A stretch of 64,000 nucleotides of DNA from CBDDLJ01 sp965230635 (GTDB lineage: Bacteria > Pseudomonadota > Gammaproteobacteria > UBA1113), in contig CBDDLJ010000016.1 in NCBI GenBank assembly GCA_965230635.1, positions 320,089-384,088 on the forward strand, written 5' to 3'. Both the position numbers and the translations under genes were made by a program. Below, in pieces: positions 26,905 through 35,985 of the stretch. The first letter of the stretch is position 1; every line of letters starts with the position of its first letter. Under the pieces are notes generated by a model that did no database searches, was not told the DNA's origin, and saw only the letters and a list, made by a program, of their open reading frames with translations.

Positions 26905-27060
26905 TTTTTTAGCGCCCTGATGGATAAAATACTTTCATTTTACGATAAAGCATTTTAACATTGTCTTGGGTAACAGAATATAGTTATTTTTTGCATGCAA
27001 TTTTAGCATTTACATTTATACTTGACCTTTCAAGGTGCGGTTTACTAATGGGCGTTAATA

Positions 27061-28044
27061 ATGAAAACAATACTGAACTTTGCAAATCAGTTTGCAGCAA
27101 ATACCTCAAGAATAGGTTTTTTACAAGTCATGCTAGGTGGCTTTTTAATTAGTTTTACTCCTGTTTTTGTCAAGATTTCACATACTGGGCCAACGGCAGA
27201 TGCGTTTTATCGTATGACGTTTGGAGGCATCGGTTTACTTATTATTGCACTCGTGCGACGTGAACGTTGCTTTCACAGTTATCGTTTGTCAGGTATATGG
27301 TTAGTTGCTGCGATTTGTTTTGCTTGTGATTTAATGTTTTGGCATCGAAGTATTGAGTACATAGGACCAGGCCTTTCGTCTATTCTCATTAATTTTCAAG
27401 TATTTATCTTGGTTATCTTTGGTGTATTATTTTACAAAGAAAAGTTCAATGTGTGGTTTTTTATTGCTGTTTTTGCTGCATTATTTGGCTTATGTTTAGT
27501 GATTGGTATACATCCTTCCGAGTTAGGAAGCCAATATCAGCTGGGTATTATGTATGCTTTTGTCAGCGCTACTTTTTATGCCATCTTTACATTATTTTTA
27601 CGTAAATCGCGAACGATTGCTCAACCTCTGCCTGTATTCGCCAATTTAGCTATGGTTAGTTTATTAACTGGCTTAGTTTTGTTTCTTATCGCGAGAGTGG
27701 AAGGCGCTAGCTTACATTTACCAGAAGTCTATGATTGGATATGTTTAATCAGCTATGGGTTGATCAGTCAATTATTTGGATGGGTGTTGATTTCGCAAGG
27801 ATTACCTAAAATTCATTTATCATTAGCTGGGTTGCTGTTACTCATTCAGCCTGCTTTCTCATTTACTTGGGATATGATATTTTTTCAACGGCCGACCACA
27901 TCCACGGATATTATTGGCGTTATTATCACTTTGTTTGCACTTTATTTAGGCTTTTCATGTAAAAACTCATCCGAGAATAGGCAGAAAAATGAACACATTG
28001 GTGTTTCTGGTGAAGGAAAAATTCCTGCGTTTATTAAAAAGTGA
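27061..28044 (+). CDS. EamA-family (DMT) transporter
   Basis: About ten hydrophobic helices in two EamA halves, starting with LQVMLGGFLISFTPVFVKIS and repeating at LGIMYAFVSATFYAIFTLFLRKS. The conserved GPGLSSILINFQVFILVI and LLLIQPAFSFTWD segments match drug/metabolite exporters. Substrate cannot be inferred. The basic C-terminal tail of about 25 residues is cytoplasmic. It stands alone upstream of hfq. Confidence 0.88.
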   Translation: MKTILNFANQFAANTSRIGFLQVMLGGFLISFTPVFVKISHTGPTADAFYRMTFGGIGLLIIALVRRERCFHSYRLSGIWLVAAICFACDLMFWHRSIEYIGPGLSSILINFQVFILVIFGVLFYKEKFNVWFFIAVFAALFGLCLVIGIHPSELGSQYQLGIMYAFVSATFYAIFTLFLRKSRTIAQPLPVFANLAMVSLLTGLVLFLIARVEGASLHLPEVYDWICLISYGLISQLFGWVLISQGLPKIHLSLAGLLLLIQPAFSFTWDMIFFQRPTTSTDIIGVIITLFALYLGFSCKNSSENRQKNEHIGVSGEGKIPAFIKK

Positions 28045-28148
28045 AATTACCCGTTTCGTTTAGTCTATTGCCATGGTACACTTTGCAATCGAAATTTGGT
28101 TTAATTGTGTTATAGAAATACAAATTTTGTTTTTAGGGAGGTTTTTCT

Positions 28149-28181
28149 ATGAGAAATGTTGTTAAGAAAAATCAAAGATGA
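28149..28181 (+). CDS. Possible 10-codon leader peptide before hfq
   Basis: A short frame, MRNVVKKNQR, is preceded by AGGGAGGT at ideal spacing, a stronger ribosome site than hfq's own. It ends 27 bp before the hfq start. It may be a translated leader, or the remains of an alternative upstream start; no rho-independent attenuator is visible after it. Reported because the ribosome site is unusually strong for non-coding DNA. Confidence 0.3.
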   Translation: MRNVVKKNQR

Positions 28182-28208
28182 TAGGAAGAAACAATAGGAG
28201 AAAGGATA

Positions 28209-28475
28209 ATGACAAAGGGACAAACCTTGCAAGACCCTTTTCTAAACGTACTACGTAAAGAAAAAGTACCTGTATCAATTTATCTTGTTAACGGAATTAA
28301 ATTACAAGGACAAGTGGAATCATTTGACCAATTCGTTGTTTTATTAAAAAACTCTGTGAGTCAAATGGTTTATAAACACGCTATTTCAACCATTGTTCCA
28401 GCGCGTAATGTACGATTAGCTTCTCAAGTTCAACATGAAGAAGATGTCATGTTGGATGTCAGTGAAGAAGTATAA
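28209..28475 (+). CDS. hfq: RNA chaperone Hfq
   Basis: Sm-like hexameric RNA-binding protein that pairs small RNAs with mRNAs. KGQTLQDPFLNVLRKEKVPV and the Sm1 region YLVNGIKLQGQVESFDQF are followed by the Sm2 motif YKHAISTIVP. At 88 residues it has a short acidic C-terminal tail (EEDVMLDVSEEV). It is followed at once by hflX, as in enterobacteria, but the usual upstream miaA is replaced by a transporter gene. Confidence 0.98.
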   Translation: MTKGQTLQDPFLNVLRKEKVPVSIYLVNGIKLQGQVESFDQFVVLLKNSVSQMVYKHAISTIVPARNVRLASQVQHEEDVMLDVSEEV

Positions 28476-28498
28476 TTTTAGAAACGTAGGCAAATTCA

Positions 28499-29749
28499 TT
28501 GCCAAGCAAACGAGCCTCGGAAAGAGCTATTATAGTTCATATTGATTTTTCAGCAGATTCTTGGCATGAAGAATTAGAAGAGTTTCGTGAATTAGTACTA
28601 TCTGCAGGTGTGGAACCTGTTGCTGTCATAACAGGTAAACGTCACACACCTGCAGTCAAGTATTTTATTGGTATTGGTAAAGCACGCGAAATCGAAGCCA
28701 TGGTTCAGGCAACCCAGGCGGATGTTGTATTATTTAATCATGTATTATCTCCTGCTCAAGAGCGCAATTTAGAACGTCTGCTAAAATGTCGTGTATTGGA
28801 TCGTATTGGTGTTATTTTAGATATTTTTGCTCAGCGAGCGCGTACTTTTGAAGGAAAATTACAAGTTGAACTTGCCCAGCTGAGCCATTTGTCCACTCGC
28901 TTAATTCGAGGCTGGACACATTTAGAGCGTCAAAAAGGTGGTATCGGTTTACGTGGTGGTCCTGGAGAAACACAGTTAGAAGTTGATAGGCGCCTGATCA
29001 GGCAGCGTGTTCAGTACATAACTAAAAGGCTGGAAAAAGTTCGTTCTCAACGCAACCAAGGCCGAAGAGCTAGACGAAAAGCAGATATGCCAACCATATC
29101 ATTAGTTGGTTATACCAATGCGGGAAAATCCACTTTATTCAACTGCTTAACAAAGGCTGAGGTTTATACAGCTGATAAATTGTTTGCCACACTGGATCCA
29201 ACCTTACGTCAAATACACATCCCCCATTATGGCGCAGCCATTTTAGTTGATACAGTTGGATTTATTCGTCATTTACCTCACGAGTTAGTTGAAGCGTTTA
29301 GAGCAACGTTAGAAGAGACACAACAAGCCGACCTATTAATACATGTGCAAGATATTGTTAATCCCAGCTATCACGCCAATGCTGAGCAAGTACAGACCGT
29401 TTTATCAGAATTGAATGCTGAAAAAATCCCTCAAATCCAGGTGTTTAACAAAATTGACAAAGTTGAAGGCTTGATGCCTGGTGTTAAAAGAAATAAGCAT
29501 AATGTAGCGGATCGCGTATGGTTATCCGCTAAAACGGGCGAAGGTATGGATAGCCTCTGGCAAGCAATAGCAGAAGTATTAGCAGGAGAAATAGTACACA
29601 AGATAGTGCGTTTAAAACCGGAAGATGGCAAGCTACGTGGTTACTTATATGAAATGAGCTGTGTCTTAGATGAGCAAACAACAGAGAGTGGTGAGAGTTT
29701 TTTATCTATTCGCTTGCCGCGACGCGAATATGATAGATTATTTCATTGA
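28499..29749 (+). CDS. hflX: GTPase HflX
   Basis: Ribosome-associated GTPase that splits stalled or stressed 70S ribosomes. An N-terminal HflX domain (YFIGIGKAREIEAM; glycine-rich GGIGLRGGPGETQLE) precedes the G domain: G1 GYTNAGKS at 204-211, G3 DTVG at 251-254, then NKID. It starts with TTG 23 bp after hfq; no in-frame ATG exists nearby. Gene order and spacing imply cotranscription with hfq. Confidence 0.96.
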   Translation: MPSKRASERAIIVHIDFSADSWHEELEEFRELVLSAGVEPVAVITGKRHTPAVKYFIGIGKAREIEAMVQATQADVVLFNHVLSPAQERNLERLLKCRVLDRIGVILDIFAQRARTFEGKLQVELAQLSHLSTRLIRGWTHLERQKGGIGLRGGPGETQLEVDRRLIRQRVQYITKRLEKVRSQRNQGRRARRKADMPTISLVGYTNAGKSTLFNCLTKAEVYTADKLFATLDPTLRQIHIPHYGAAILVDTVGFIRHLPHELVEAFRATLEETQQADLLIHVQDIVNPSYHANAEQVQTVLSELNAEKIPQIQVFNKIDKVEGLMPGVKRNKHNVADRVWLSAKTGEGMDSLWQAIAEVLAGEIVHKIVRLKPEDGKLRGYLYEMSCVLDEQTTESGESFLSIRLPRREYDRLFH

Positions 29750-29852
29750 TTGAGAAAGTCTGCTGATAAAGTAGTTGCGTTTAGCGGCATAGATGCCTAA
29801 AATTTTGTTTTGCTTAAAAAATTTTTAGTTTTGTACAATATTGGAGTGAAAT

Positions 29853-31061
29853 ATGGCTTGGAATGAGCCTGGGAATAAAGATCCTTGGAACAGTGGTAAG
29901 AATCAACGTCCGCCTGACTTAGACAAATTATTTAAACAATTTCAACAGAAATTGAAAGGTGTAATAAAAAATACAGGCAATGGTAGTGGAGAAGGTGGTC
30001 CACCAGGCTCAACGGCTGGGATGATTTTATCCATTGTAGGCACCACATTTGTAATTATTTTGGCCATGTGGTTTTTTATGGGCTTTTATTTAGTAAAAGC
30101 ACCGGAAAAAGGGGTGGTGCTGCGGTTTGGTAAGTATACAGAAACGGTCAATGCAGGACTGCATTGGATTCCACCATTTATCGACAATGTTGTTAAAGTA
30201 AATACCAAAGAAATTAATACTTATACGTATGCTGCAGATATGTTAACAGAAGATGAAAACATTGTTTCTGTTGAAATGTCTGTTCAATATCAAAAAACCG
30301 ATCCAGAAGCGTTTTTATTTAATGTTGCCGATCCAATTGGTAGCTTACAGCAAGCAACAGCAAGTGCATTGCGTCAAGTGATTGGTCATACTAAGTTGGA
30401 TGCTATCTTAACCTATGGTAAAGAAGAAGTAAGAAATACGGCGCAAAAGCAATTAGTCAGCTTGCTGAATGTTTACAAGACAGGCATATTGGTCACAGAT
30501 GTCAACTTGCAACCTGCTAAAGCACCTGAAGAAGTAAAAGATGCATTTGATGATGCGATTAAAGCGCAGGAGGATGAGCAGCGCTTTATAAAACAGGCGA
30601 GAGCGTATGAAAATCAAATTATTCCTGCTGCATACGGTCAGGGAAAACGCTTAGTTGCTGCTGCGAATGCTTACAAACAGCAAGTGGCTTTATTAGCAAA
30701 AGGGAATACCGCACAGTTTTTAGCATTATTGCCTGAATATTTAAAAGCACCGGGGGTAATGCGAGAACGTATGTATTTAGGTACAATTGAAGAAGTGTTG
30801 CAAAATAATCATTTAATGTTTATTGATGTGGCTAAAACGAATAATGTATTGTATTTACCGATCGATAAAATGCTTGCTGGGAATGAAGTCCATTATTCTT
30901 CAGTGCCGCAGACACCAAGGCAAGCAAGTACAAAAAGTTCTACGAATACCGTGGTTTCTACCTCAACATCGCAGGCGTCGAATCAGCAACAAAAAACGAG
31001 TTCAACGCCCAGCGGTTATTTGAGTGTGGCTGACCGAGAAGGATATACAGGAAGATATTGA
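29853..31061 (+). CDS. hflK: FtsH protease modulator HflK
   Basis: SPFH/prohibitin-family membrane protein that forms a cage with HflC around FtsH and restrains it. A cytoplasmic glycine- and proline-rich N-terminus (NEPGNKDPWNSG) leads to one helix (about residues 57-80), then the band-7 domain with YLVKAPEKGVVLRFGKY. The last 55 residues are Ser/Thr/Gln-rich low complexity. Its TGA is 2 bp before the hflC ATG. Confidence 0.95.
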   Translation: MAWNEPGNKDPWNSGKNQRPPDLDKLFKQFQQKLKGVIKNTGNGSGEGGPPGSTAGMILSIVGTTFVIILAMWFFMGFYLVKAPEKGVVLRFGKYTETVNAGLHWIPPFIDNVVKVNTKEINTYTYAADMLTEDENIVSVEMSVQYQKTDPEAFLFNVADPIGSLQQATASALRQVIGHTKLDAILTYGKEEVRNTAQKQLVSLLNVYKTGILVTDVNLQPAKAPEEVKDAFDDAIKAQEDEQRFIKQARAYENQIIPAAYGQGKRLVAAANAYKQQVALLAKGNTAQFLALLPEYLKAPGVMRERMYLGTIEEVLQNNHLMFIDVAKTNNVLYLPIDKMLAGNEVHYSSVPQTPRQASTKSSTNTVVSTSTSQASNQQQKTSSTPSGYLSVADREGYTGRY

Positions 31062-31063
31062 TC

Positions 31064-31993
31064 ATGAAATTTTCACAAGCTACAGTACTATCATTGATAG
31101 GGTTTATTATTGTCGTCGGGGCTACATGTCTTTTTAAAGTGAATGAAGGGCAACATGCTTTAGTCACGCGTTTTGGTCGCATCATTGAGCGTAATAATGA
31201 TGATAAAAATACTTTTGGTCCAGGGTTACATTACAAGTTACCTATGGTTGAAAAAGTACATAAGTTTGATACGCGTTTACAAACATTTGATGAGCAATCC
31301 TCACGTATTATGACAAGCGAAAAAAAAGACATGATAGTTGATTATTATGTCAAATGGCGCGTTGCTAATTTAGCGGATTATTATACCAATGCGGGCGGTA
31401 GTCCTATCCGAGTGCAAAAATTAGTACAGCAACAAATTGATGATAATTTGCGCTCTCAGTTTGGTCGACGCACTATTCGTGAAGTGATTTCAGATGACCG
31501 TACTGTTATCATGCGCTTATTAAAAGAGTCTACTGCTATTGATGTAGAAAAACTGGGAGTCAAAATTATTGATGTACGTATTAAGACAATTGATTTACCT
31601 AAGGAAGTGAGTCAATCTGTCTTTGATAATATGCGTGCAGAGCGAGAAGCGGTTGCTAAAGAGCATCGAGCGAAAGGGATGGCACGCGCTGAAGGCATTC
31701 GTGCTGAAGCTGATGCTTCTGCAACAGTGATTATTGCAACAGCGAAGGAAAAGTCTGATAAAATTCGTGCGGAAGGTGATGCAACTGCTGCCAAGATTTA
31801 TTCAGATGCCTATACTCAGGAAGCTGATTTTTATTCTTTTTATCGAAGCTTACAGGCATATCATAAGACTTTTAACAAAGATAGCCACAATATCTTAGTG
31901 TTGTCTCCAGATAATCAGTATTTTAAGTATTTCAATGCGATGGATAATAACAAGCAGTCTACTGTGAAGCGTCATGCTAATGAGTTAGGGTAA
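31064..31993 (+). CDS. hflC: FtsH protease modulator HflC
   Basis: Partner of HflK with one N-terminal helix (ATVLSLIGFIIVVGATCLF) and a band-7 domain (VNEGQHALVTRFGRI; TFGPGLHYKLP). The AREGIRAEADASA-like helical stretch near residue 210 is typical. I start at ATG 31064, two codons after an in-frame TTG that overlaps the hflK stop. Followed 3 bp later by the DUF2065 gene. Confidence 0.95.
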   Translation: MKFSQATVLSLIGFIIVVGATCLFKVNEGQHALVTRFGRIIERNNDDKNTFGPGLHYKLPMVEKVHKFDTRLQTFDEQSSRIMTSEKKDMIVDYYVKWRVANLADYYTNAGGSPIRVQKLVQQQIDDNLRSQFGRRTIREVISDDRTVIMRLLKESTAIDVEKLGVKIIDVRIKTIDLPKEVSQSVFDNMRAEREAVAKEHRAKGMARAEGIRAEADASATVIIATAKEKSDKIRAEGDATAAKIYSDAYTQEADFYSFYRSLQAYHKTFNKDSHNILVLSPDNQYFKYFNAMDNNKQSTVKRHANELG

Positions 31994-31996
31994 ATA

Positions 31997-32191
31997 GTGA
32001 TAGATTTTTTACGAGCATTTGCTCTGTTATTGGTATTTGAAGGCTTAATGCCATTTTTGTCGCCGATAAAATGGCGCAATACCCTAGAAATGCTACAAAA
32101 ATGTGAAGACAAGACACTGCGCATCATGGGAGTAGTTGCGATGCTAGCAGGTGTTGTTTTATTAATTCTTATCCACAGGTATGTTGATTAA
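31997..32191 (+). CDS. yjeT: DUF2065 small membrane protein YjeT
   Basis: A 64-residue protein of two hydrophobic helices joined by a basic loop; EGLMPFLSPIKWR is the family hallmark. It starts with GTG and sits between hflC and purA, exactly where E. coli yjeT is found. Its function is unknown; context suggests an accessory to the HflKC complex. Its end is one base short of the purA ATG. Confidence 0.88.
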   Translation: MIDFLRAFALLLVFEGLMPFLSPIKWRNTLEMLQKCEDKTLRIMGVVAMLAGVVLLILIHRYVD

Positions 32192-32192
32192 T

Positions 32193-33467
32193 ATGGCAAA
32201 AAATATTGTAATCTTAGGTGCGCAGTGGGGCGATGAAGGTAAAGGCAAAATCGTTGATTTATTGACTGATCGTATAAAAAATGTTGTACGTTTTCAGGGC
32301 GGTCATAATGCGGGTCATACACTTGTTGTTAATGGACAAAAAACCATTCTTCACTTAATTCCTTCAGGGATATTACATAAAAGCGTGCGTTGTATCATTG
32401 CTAGTGGTGTTGTTGTTAATTTAACGGCATTGTTTACTGAAGCTGAAGGATTGCTAGCACAAGGCGTGCCTGTCTATGAACAATTAAAGATTAGTGCGAA
32501 CTGCCCTATTGTTTTGCCAAGTCATATTGCGTTAGATTTAGCGCGAGAAAAAAGCCAAGGAAAAGCCGCCATAGGTACAACTGGGCGAGGCATTGGCCCA
32601 ACCTATGAAGATAAAGTAGCACGTAGAGTGTTGCGCTTAGCAGATCTTGCAATGAAAGATTTTGCTGAGCGTTTAAAATGCTTGATGGATTATCATAACT
32701 TTTTCTTGTCTGAATACTATCATGCCAAACAAATTGATTATCAAGACGTGCTAGCAGAGTGTCAGGCAGCAAAAGACAAAATTGCCCCTTTGTTGATAGA
32801 TGTCCCACAGTTTTTATATGAACAACAACAAGCAGGTCACGCAATCCTGTTTGAAGGTGCGCAAGGAGCCTTATTAGATATTGATCATGGCACTTATCCA
32901 TTTGTCACTTCATCTAATACTGTCGCAGGAGGCGCAGTAACGGGGGCAGGTTTTTCTATGCAAAAAATGGATTCTATATTAGGTGTTGCCAAGGCTTATG
33001 CCACTCGTGTGGGGGCGGGTCCATTTTTGACAGAACTAGAAGATGACATTGGTCAGCATATTGCTGAGCGTGGCCATGAGTTTGGATCTACCACAGGAAG
33101 ACCACGTCGTTGCGGCTGGTTGGATATTCCTGCACTGCGACGAGTTATTCAGGTTAATGGGATAACTGACTTATGTATAACAAAATTAGATGTATTGGAT
33201 GAATTAGAGCAGATCAAAATATGTGTGGCTTATCGTATAGGTGATAACGTGTACTCATGCATGCCAGATAACGGCCATCCGACAGAAGAGATTGAACCGA
33301 TTTATGAAACTTTTTCTGGATGGAAAACATCGATTGTCGGTGTGAATACTTTTGATGCTTTGCCAGAAAAAGCACAGCAATTTCTCAATAGGATTGCTGA
33401 ATTGGCCGGTGTCCACTTATCGATTATTTCTACTGGCGCTGATCGCGATCAAACGATTATTTTATAG
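32193..33467 (+). CDS. purA: Adenylosuccinate synthetase
   Basis: GTP-dependent ligase making adenylosuccinate from IMP and aspartate in AMP synthesis. It shows GAQWGDEGKGKIVDLL with the catalytic Asp, GGHNAGHT, GTTGRGIGPTYEDK and TTGRPRRCGWLD, and ends with the expected GADRDQTI. I start at ATG 32193 rather than four codons upstream, where the frame overlaps yjeT. Last gene of the hfq-hfl cluster. Confidence 0.97.
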   Translation: MAKNIVILGAQWGDEGKGKIVDLLTDRIKNVVRFQGGHNAGHTLVVNGQKTILHLIPSGILHKSVRCIIASGVVVNLTALFTEAEGLLAQGVPVYEQLKISANCPIVLPSHIALDLAREKSQGKAAIGTTGRGIGPTYEDKVARRVLRLADLAMKDFAERLKCLMDYHNFFLSEYYHAKQIDYQDVLAECQAAKDKIAPLLIDVPQFLYEQQQAGHAILFEGAQGALLDIDHGTYPFVTSSNTVAGGAVTGAGFSMQKMDSILGVAKAYATRVGAGPFLTELEDDIGQHIAERGHEFGSTTGRPRRCGWLDIPALRRVIQVNGITDLCITKLDVLDELEQIKICVAYRIGDNVYSCMPDNGHPTEEIEPIYETFSGWKTSIVGVNTFDALPEKAQQFLNRIAELAGVHLSIISTGADRDQTIIL

Positions 33468-33783
33468 CCGTTTCTCACTATATACTTGTTCATTTAAAGA
33501 CGATACAAAAAGCCTTGCTGCACTGTCTAGGGGCAGATTATGTTGGGAGTTATTTGTAAAACTAAGGGCGAAATGTTAGTCACATCCACTATTGACATAG
33601 ATTATTAGATAGTTACTGATCCGAAATGCGATAAAATTTAGTTGAAATTTATTGAAATAGGAGTAAAGTTGGATTAAGTAAGGGATAGTTTAGTAAAACG
33701 TCATCAATATTGCATGTACCTTATTATGGTTAACGATTATAACAATAGCTTTTATTGTAAGCAGTTAGATAGGAGCCTCAGCA
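33468..33783. other. Intergenic region, nothing recognised
   Basis: No gene, RNA or inverted repeat stands out in these 316 bases between purA and the LRR gene. The only notable signal is TAGGAG about ten bases before the LRR start. No factor-independent terminator follows purA. Confidence 0.5.
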
Positions 33784-35604
33784 ATGCCCAGAACAATGTG
33801 TGTAGTCCTCAATGCAGAAGATTTTTTAGCCGATGCTAAACTTTCGTTAAGTAGTAAAATAAAAAAAAACATTGATAATATTAACACGGAGTCAGCAGTT
33901 GATTTGCATCTGTCAGGTAAATATCATCATTACCATCGAGCGGAGTTAGATCATCAAGAATCAGAGCTCAGTGAGTTAAAAAATGCTATTAAATGTAGCA
34001 CAACGTTGAAGTCTTTTACCTTAGCTATCGACTGCCACTTCAAAAATTTGCGGAGCTTTTTGATTGATATATTAACTTCCGATGCTCCTCTAGAGGCCCT
34101 GCAGATTTATGGGTTAGAGACAGTAGCAGACGCCGCAGTCTATGAACAATTACTGACGGGGCTAGTTAATAACACTACACTCAACACGTTAATTTTAGAC
34201 TCCGCTGTCGGTGATGATGACGCAGAATTTTTTTGTAATAATCATTATCCAGCATTAAATGAGTGTAGTGTTATGGAGAAAGAAGCGGTAGACTTCGATT
34301 GGCAAAAGTATATCGCAGCTATGATTTTTAATAGTGATCAACGCTCAAATCAAAATTTTAATATACTTAAATTAAGTGGTAATAAGTATGCTACAGGAAG
34401 GCACTTGTTAACGTCCGATTTCGATTTGTCCCACTTAGGAGAGACAAGCATAGTTGCAATTATAGAGTTTCTAAAACATAATAAAAAACTACGATCTCTC
34501 CGTTGCCATAATAGAGTGCTTAGTGAGGTAGGAGTACGAGCCATTGCAGAGCTAATGAGCTGTCATCAAGGATTAACTTCTCTCAATTTATCTGAAAGTA
34601 GTATATGTGATGCAGCAGCTATTATCATTGCAGAGAAATTACAGGGCAACAATCAACTCACTACGCTTATCTTGCATGAAAACAAAATAGGAGATGAAGG
34701 TGCATCAGCTATTGCTAATGCGTTAACACATAACATATCATTATTGGAGCTTGATCTGGCTGCAAATAAAATCAAAAGTTCAGGCATTAAACGTATTGCT
34801 GACTCTCTAACGAAAAATGATGCTTTATTATCATTGGACTTGTCTGGCAATCAAACAGGGAGTGCTGTTATTTCTCTAGATGTAGCCTTAGATAAAAATC
34901 GAACTTTGCAATATCTGTTTTATAGTACTAAGCGAGAATTTGGTACGTATCGACGATCAATAACTGAAAAAATACGAAAAAACAATATCAAATGGGTCAA
35001 ACTAAAAAATATTAAGCAAGCCAAAGCATTTCTATGGGCAATAGCAACAATATATGTTGAATGGAGTCAAAACCAAAACTCTTACTTAGCTAAGTTGCCA
35101 AGAGAGCTGATTGAGTATGTTATGCGTTATTTGCTTTCAAGTCGAAACAATGACGATAACAAATACGCTATAGATAAGAAAAATGCTTTGGTTGATTTTT
35201 TGAAAATACAAGAATCTAATAATGAGTTAGAGGCTTACATAGTCAAGTCCGCAGATAAAATAGCAAATGATTACTATCAATTGTCGTCACAGCCCGAGAG
35301 ATGTAGCTATATGAGATTTAAAGCAGATTATACAGGTAATCGCACTTATACTCCTATAACAAGAAATACTAACTTAGTTTTTGCTCAATTCTCTCAAGAA
35401 ACTAATCATACAAATTTGTCGAGTGAAACAAGCAAGCAGAATCTAACAAATAATGTCAGTAGTGCTGGCTGCAAAAGAAAGCAGCACAGTGATGCAGCGT
35501 CAAGTGCTACAAGCTCATCACATTTTGCTGAAACAAGCAAACGCAGAAGAGAAATCATTATTATTGATGATGATGACATAGAGGAAACACCTCGATTGAC
35601 TTGA
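33784..35604 (+). CDS. Leucine-rich repeat protein with F-box-like and SIM-like motifs
   Basis: A 606-residue protein. Residues about 220-380 hold five ribonuclease-inhibitor-type LRRs (LTSLNLSESSICD, LTTLILHENKIGDEGASAI, LLELDLAANKI, LLSLDLSGNQTG). Residues 434-451 (YLAKLPRELIEYVMRYLL) resemble the LPxEL...yL core of an F-box. The tail contains basic clusters KRKQ (564) and KRRR (586), which look like a bipartite nuclear localisation signal, followed by EIIIIDDDDIEE (590-601), the pattern of a SUMO-interacting motif. These are eukaryote-directed features, so a secreted effector is likely; this is inference, and the F-box match is by eye. It is related in repeat type but not in full length to the LRR pair near 3-6 kb. 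Confidence 0.85.
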   Translation: MPRTMCVVLNAEDFLADAKLSLSSKIKKNIDNINTESAVDLHLSGKYHHYHRAELDHQESELSELKNAIKCSTTLKSFTLAIDCHFKNLRSFLIDILTSDAPLEALQIYGLETVADAAVYEQLLTGLVNNTTLNTLILDSAVGDDDAEFFCNNHYPALNECSVMEKEAVDFDWQKYIAAMIFNSDQRSNQNFNILKLSGNKYATGRHLLTSDFDLSHLGETSIVAIIEFLKHNKKLRSLRCHNRVLSEVGVRAIAELMSCHQGLTSLNLSESSICDAAAIIIAEKLQGNNQLTTLILHENKIGDEGASAIANALTHNISLLELDLAANKIKSSGIKRIADSLTKNDALLSLDLSGNQTGSAVISLDVALDKNRTLQYLFYSTKREFGTYRRSITEKIRKNNIKWVKLKNIKQAKAFLWAIATIYVEWSQNQNSYLAKLPRELIEYVMRYLLSSRNNDDNKYAIDKKNALVDFLKIQESNNELEAYIVKSADKIANDYYQLSSQPERCSYMRFKADYTGNRTYTPITRNTNLVFAQFSQETNHTNLSSETSKQNLTNNVSSAGCKRKQHSDAASSATSSSHFAETSKRRREIIIIDDDDIEETPRLT

Positions 35605-35802
35605 GATAAATAATCTAGCTTCTTACAGTGGTGACAGCGTTAGGGCGGTAGATAGCCTGGCACTAGCTGTACTTGAAAAAGCGATTGACTTTTCAATTCT
35701 GACTGAAATAACCGTAGTAATCATTTGATTTAAAAGTAAAACAATATGATGTTATTCACTGGGTTTAACTGCGGTTAAGCTACATTTTATATAAGACTTG
35801 AC

Positions 35803-35886
35803 TGCCGAGAAGAGGACTCGAACCTCCACAGAGTTGCCCCCACAAGCACCTGAAGCTTGCGTGTCTACCAATTCCACCACCTCGGC
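35803..35886 (-). tRNA. tRNA-Leu(CAG)
   Basis: An 84-nt class II tRNA. The acceptor arms GCCGAGG and CTTCTCGGC region pair, TGGTAGACACGC is the D loop, the anticodon stem CAAGC/GCTTG encloses the loop TTCAGGT with anticodon CAG, a long variable arm follows, and GGTTCGAGTCC is the T arm. It reads CUG codons. The 3' CCA is not encoded; GTC follows the discriminator A. Confidence 0.97.
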
Positions 35887-35901
35887 TTTGCCATTATCGC
35901 C

Positions 35902-35907
35902 ATTATA
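35902..35907 (-). promoter_or_regulatory. -10 box for tRNA-Leu
   Basis: Perfect TATAAT on the minus strand, 15 bp before the mature tRNA 5' end. The spacing fits a start just upstream of the tRNA. A matching -35 is weak. Confidence 0.55.
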
Positions 35908-35985
35908 CTGGAGATACCATAACTATCCAGTACTTTTTTTAGTTAATATTTATACAAAAATTGCTTTAACAGTATTACTACAGAA

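Noticed and set aside
32506..32901. A 131-codon minus-strand frame
   Set aside because: It lies wholly inside purA, whose motifs are complete.
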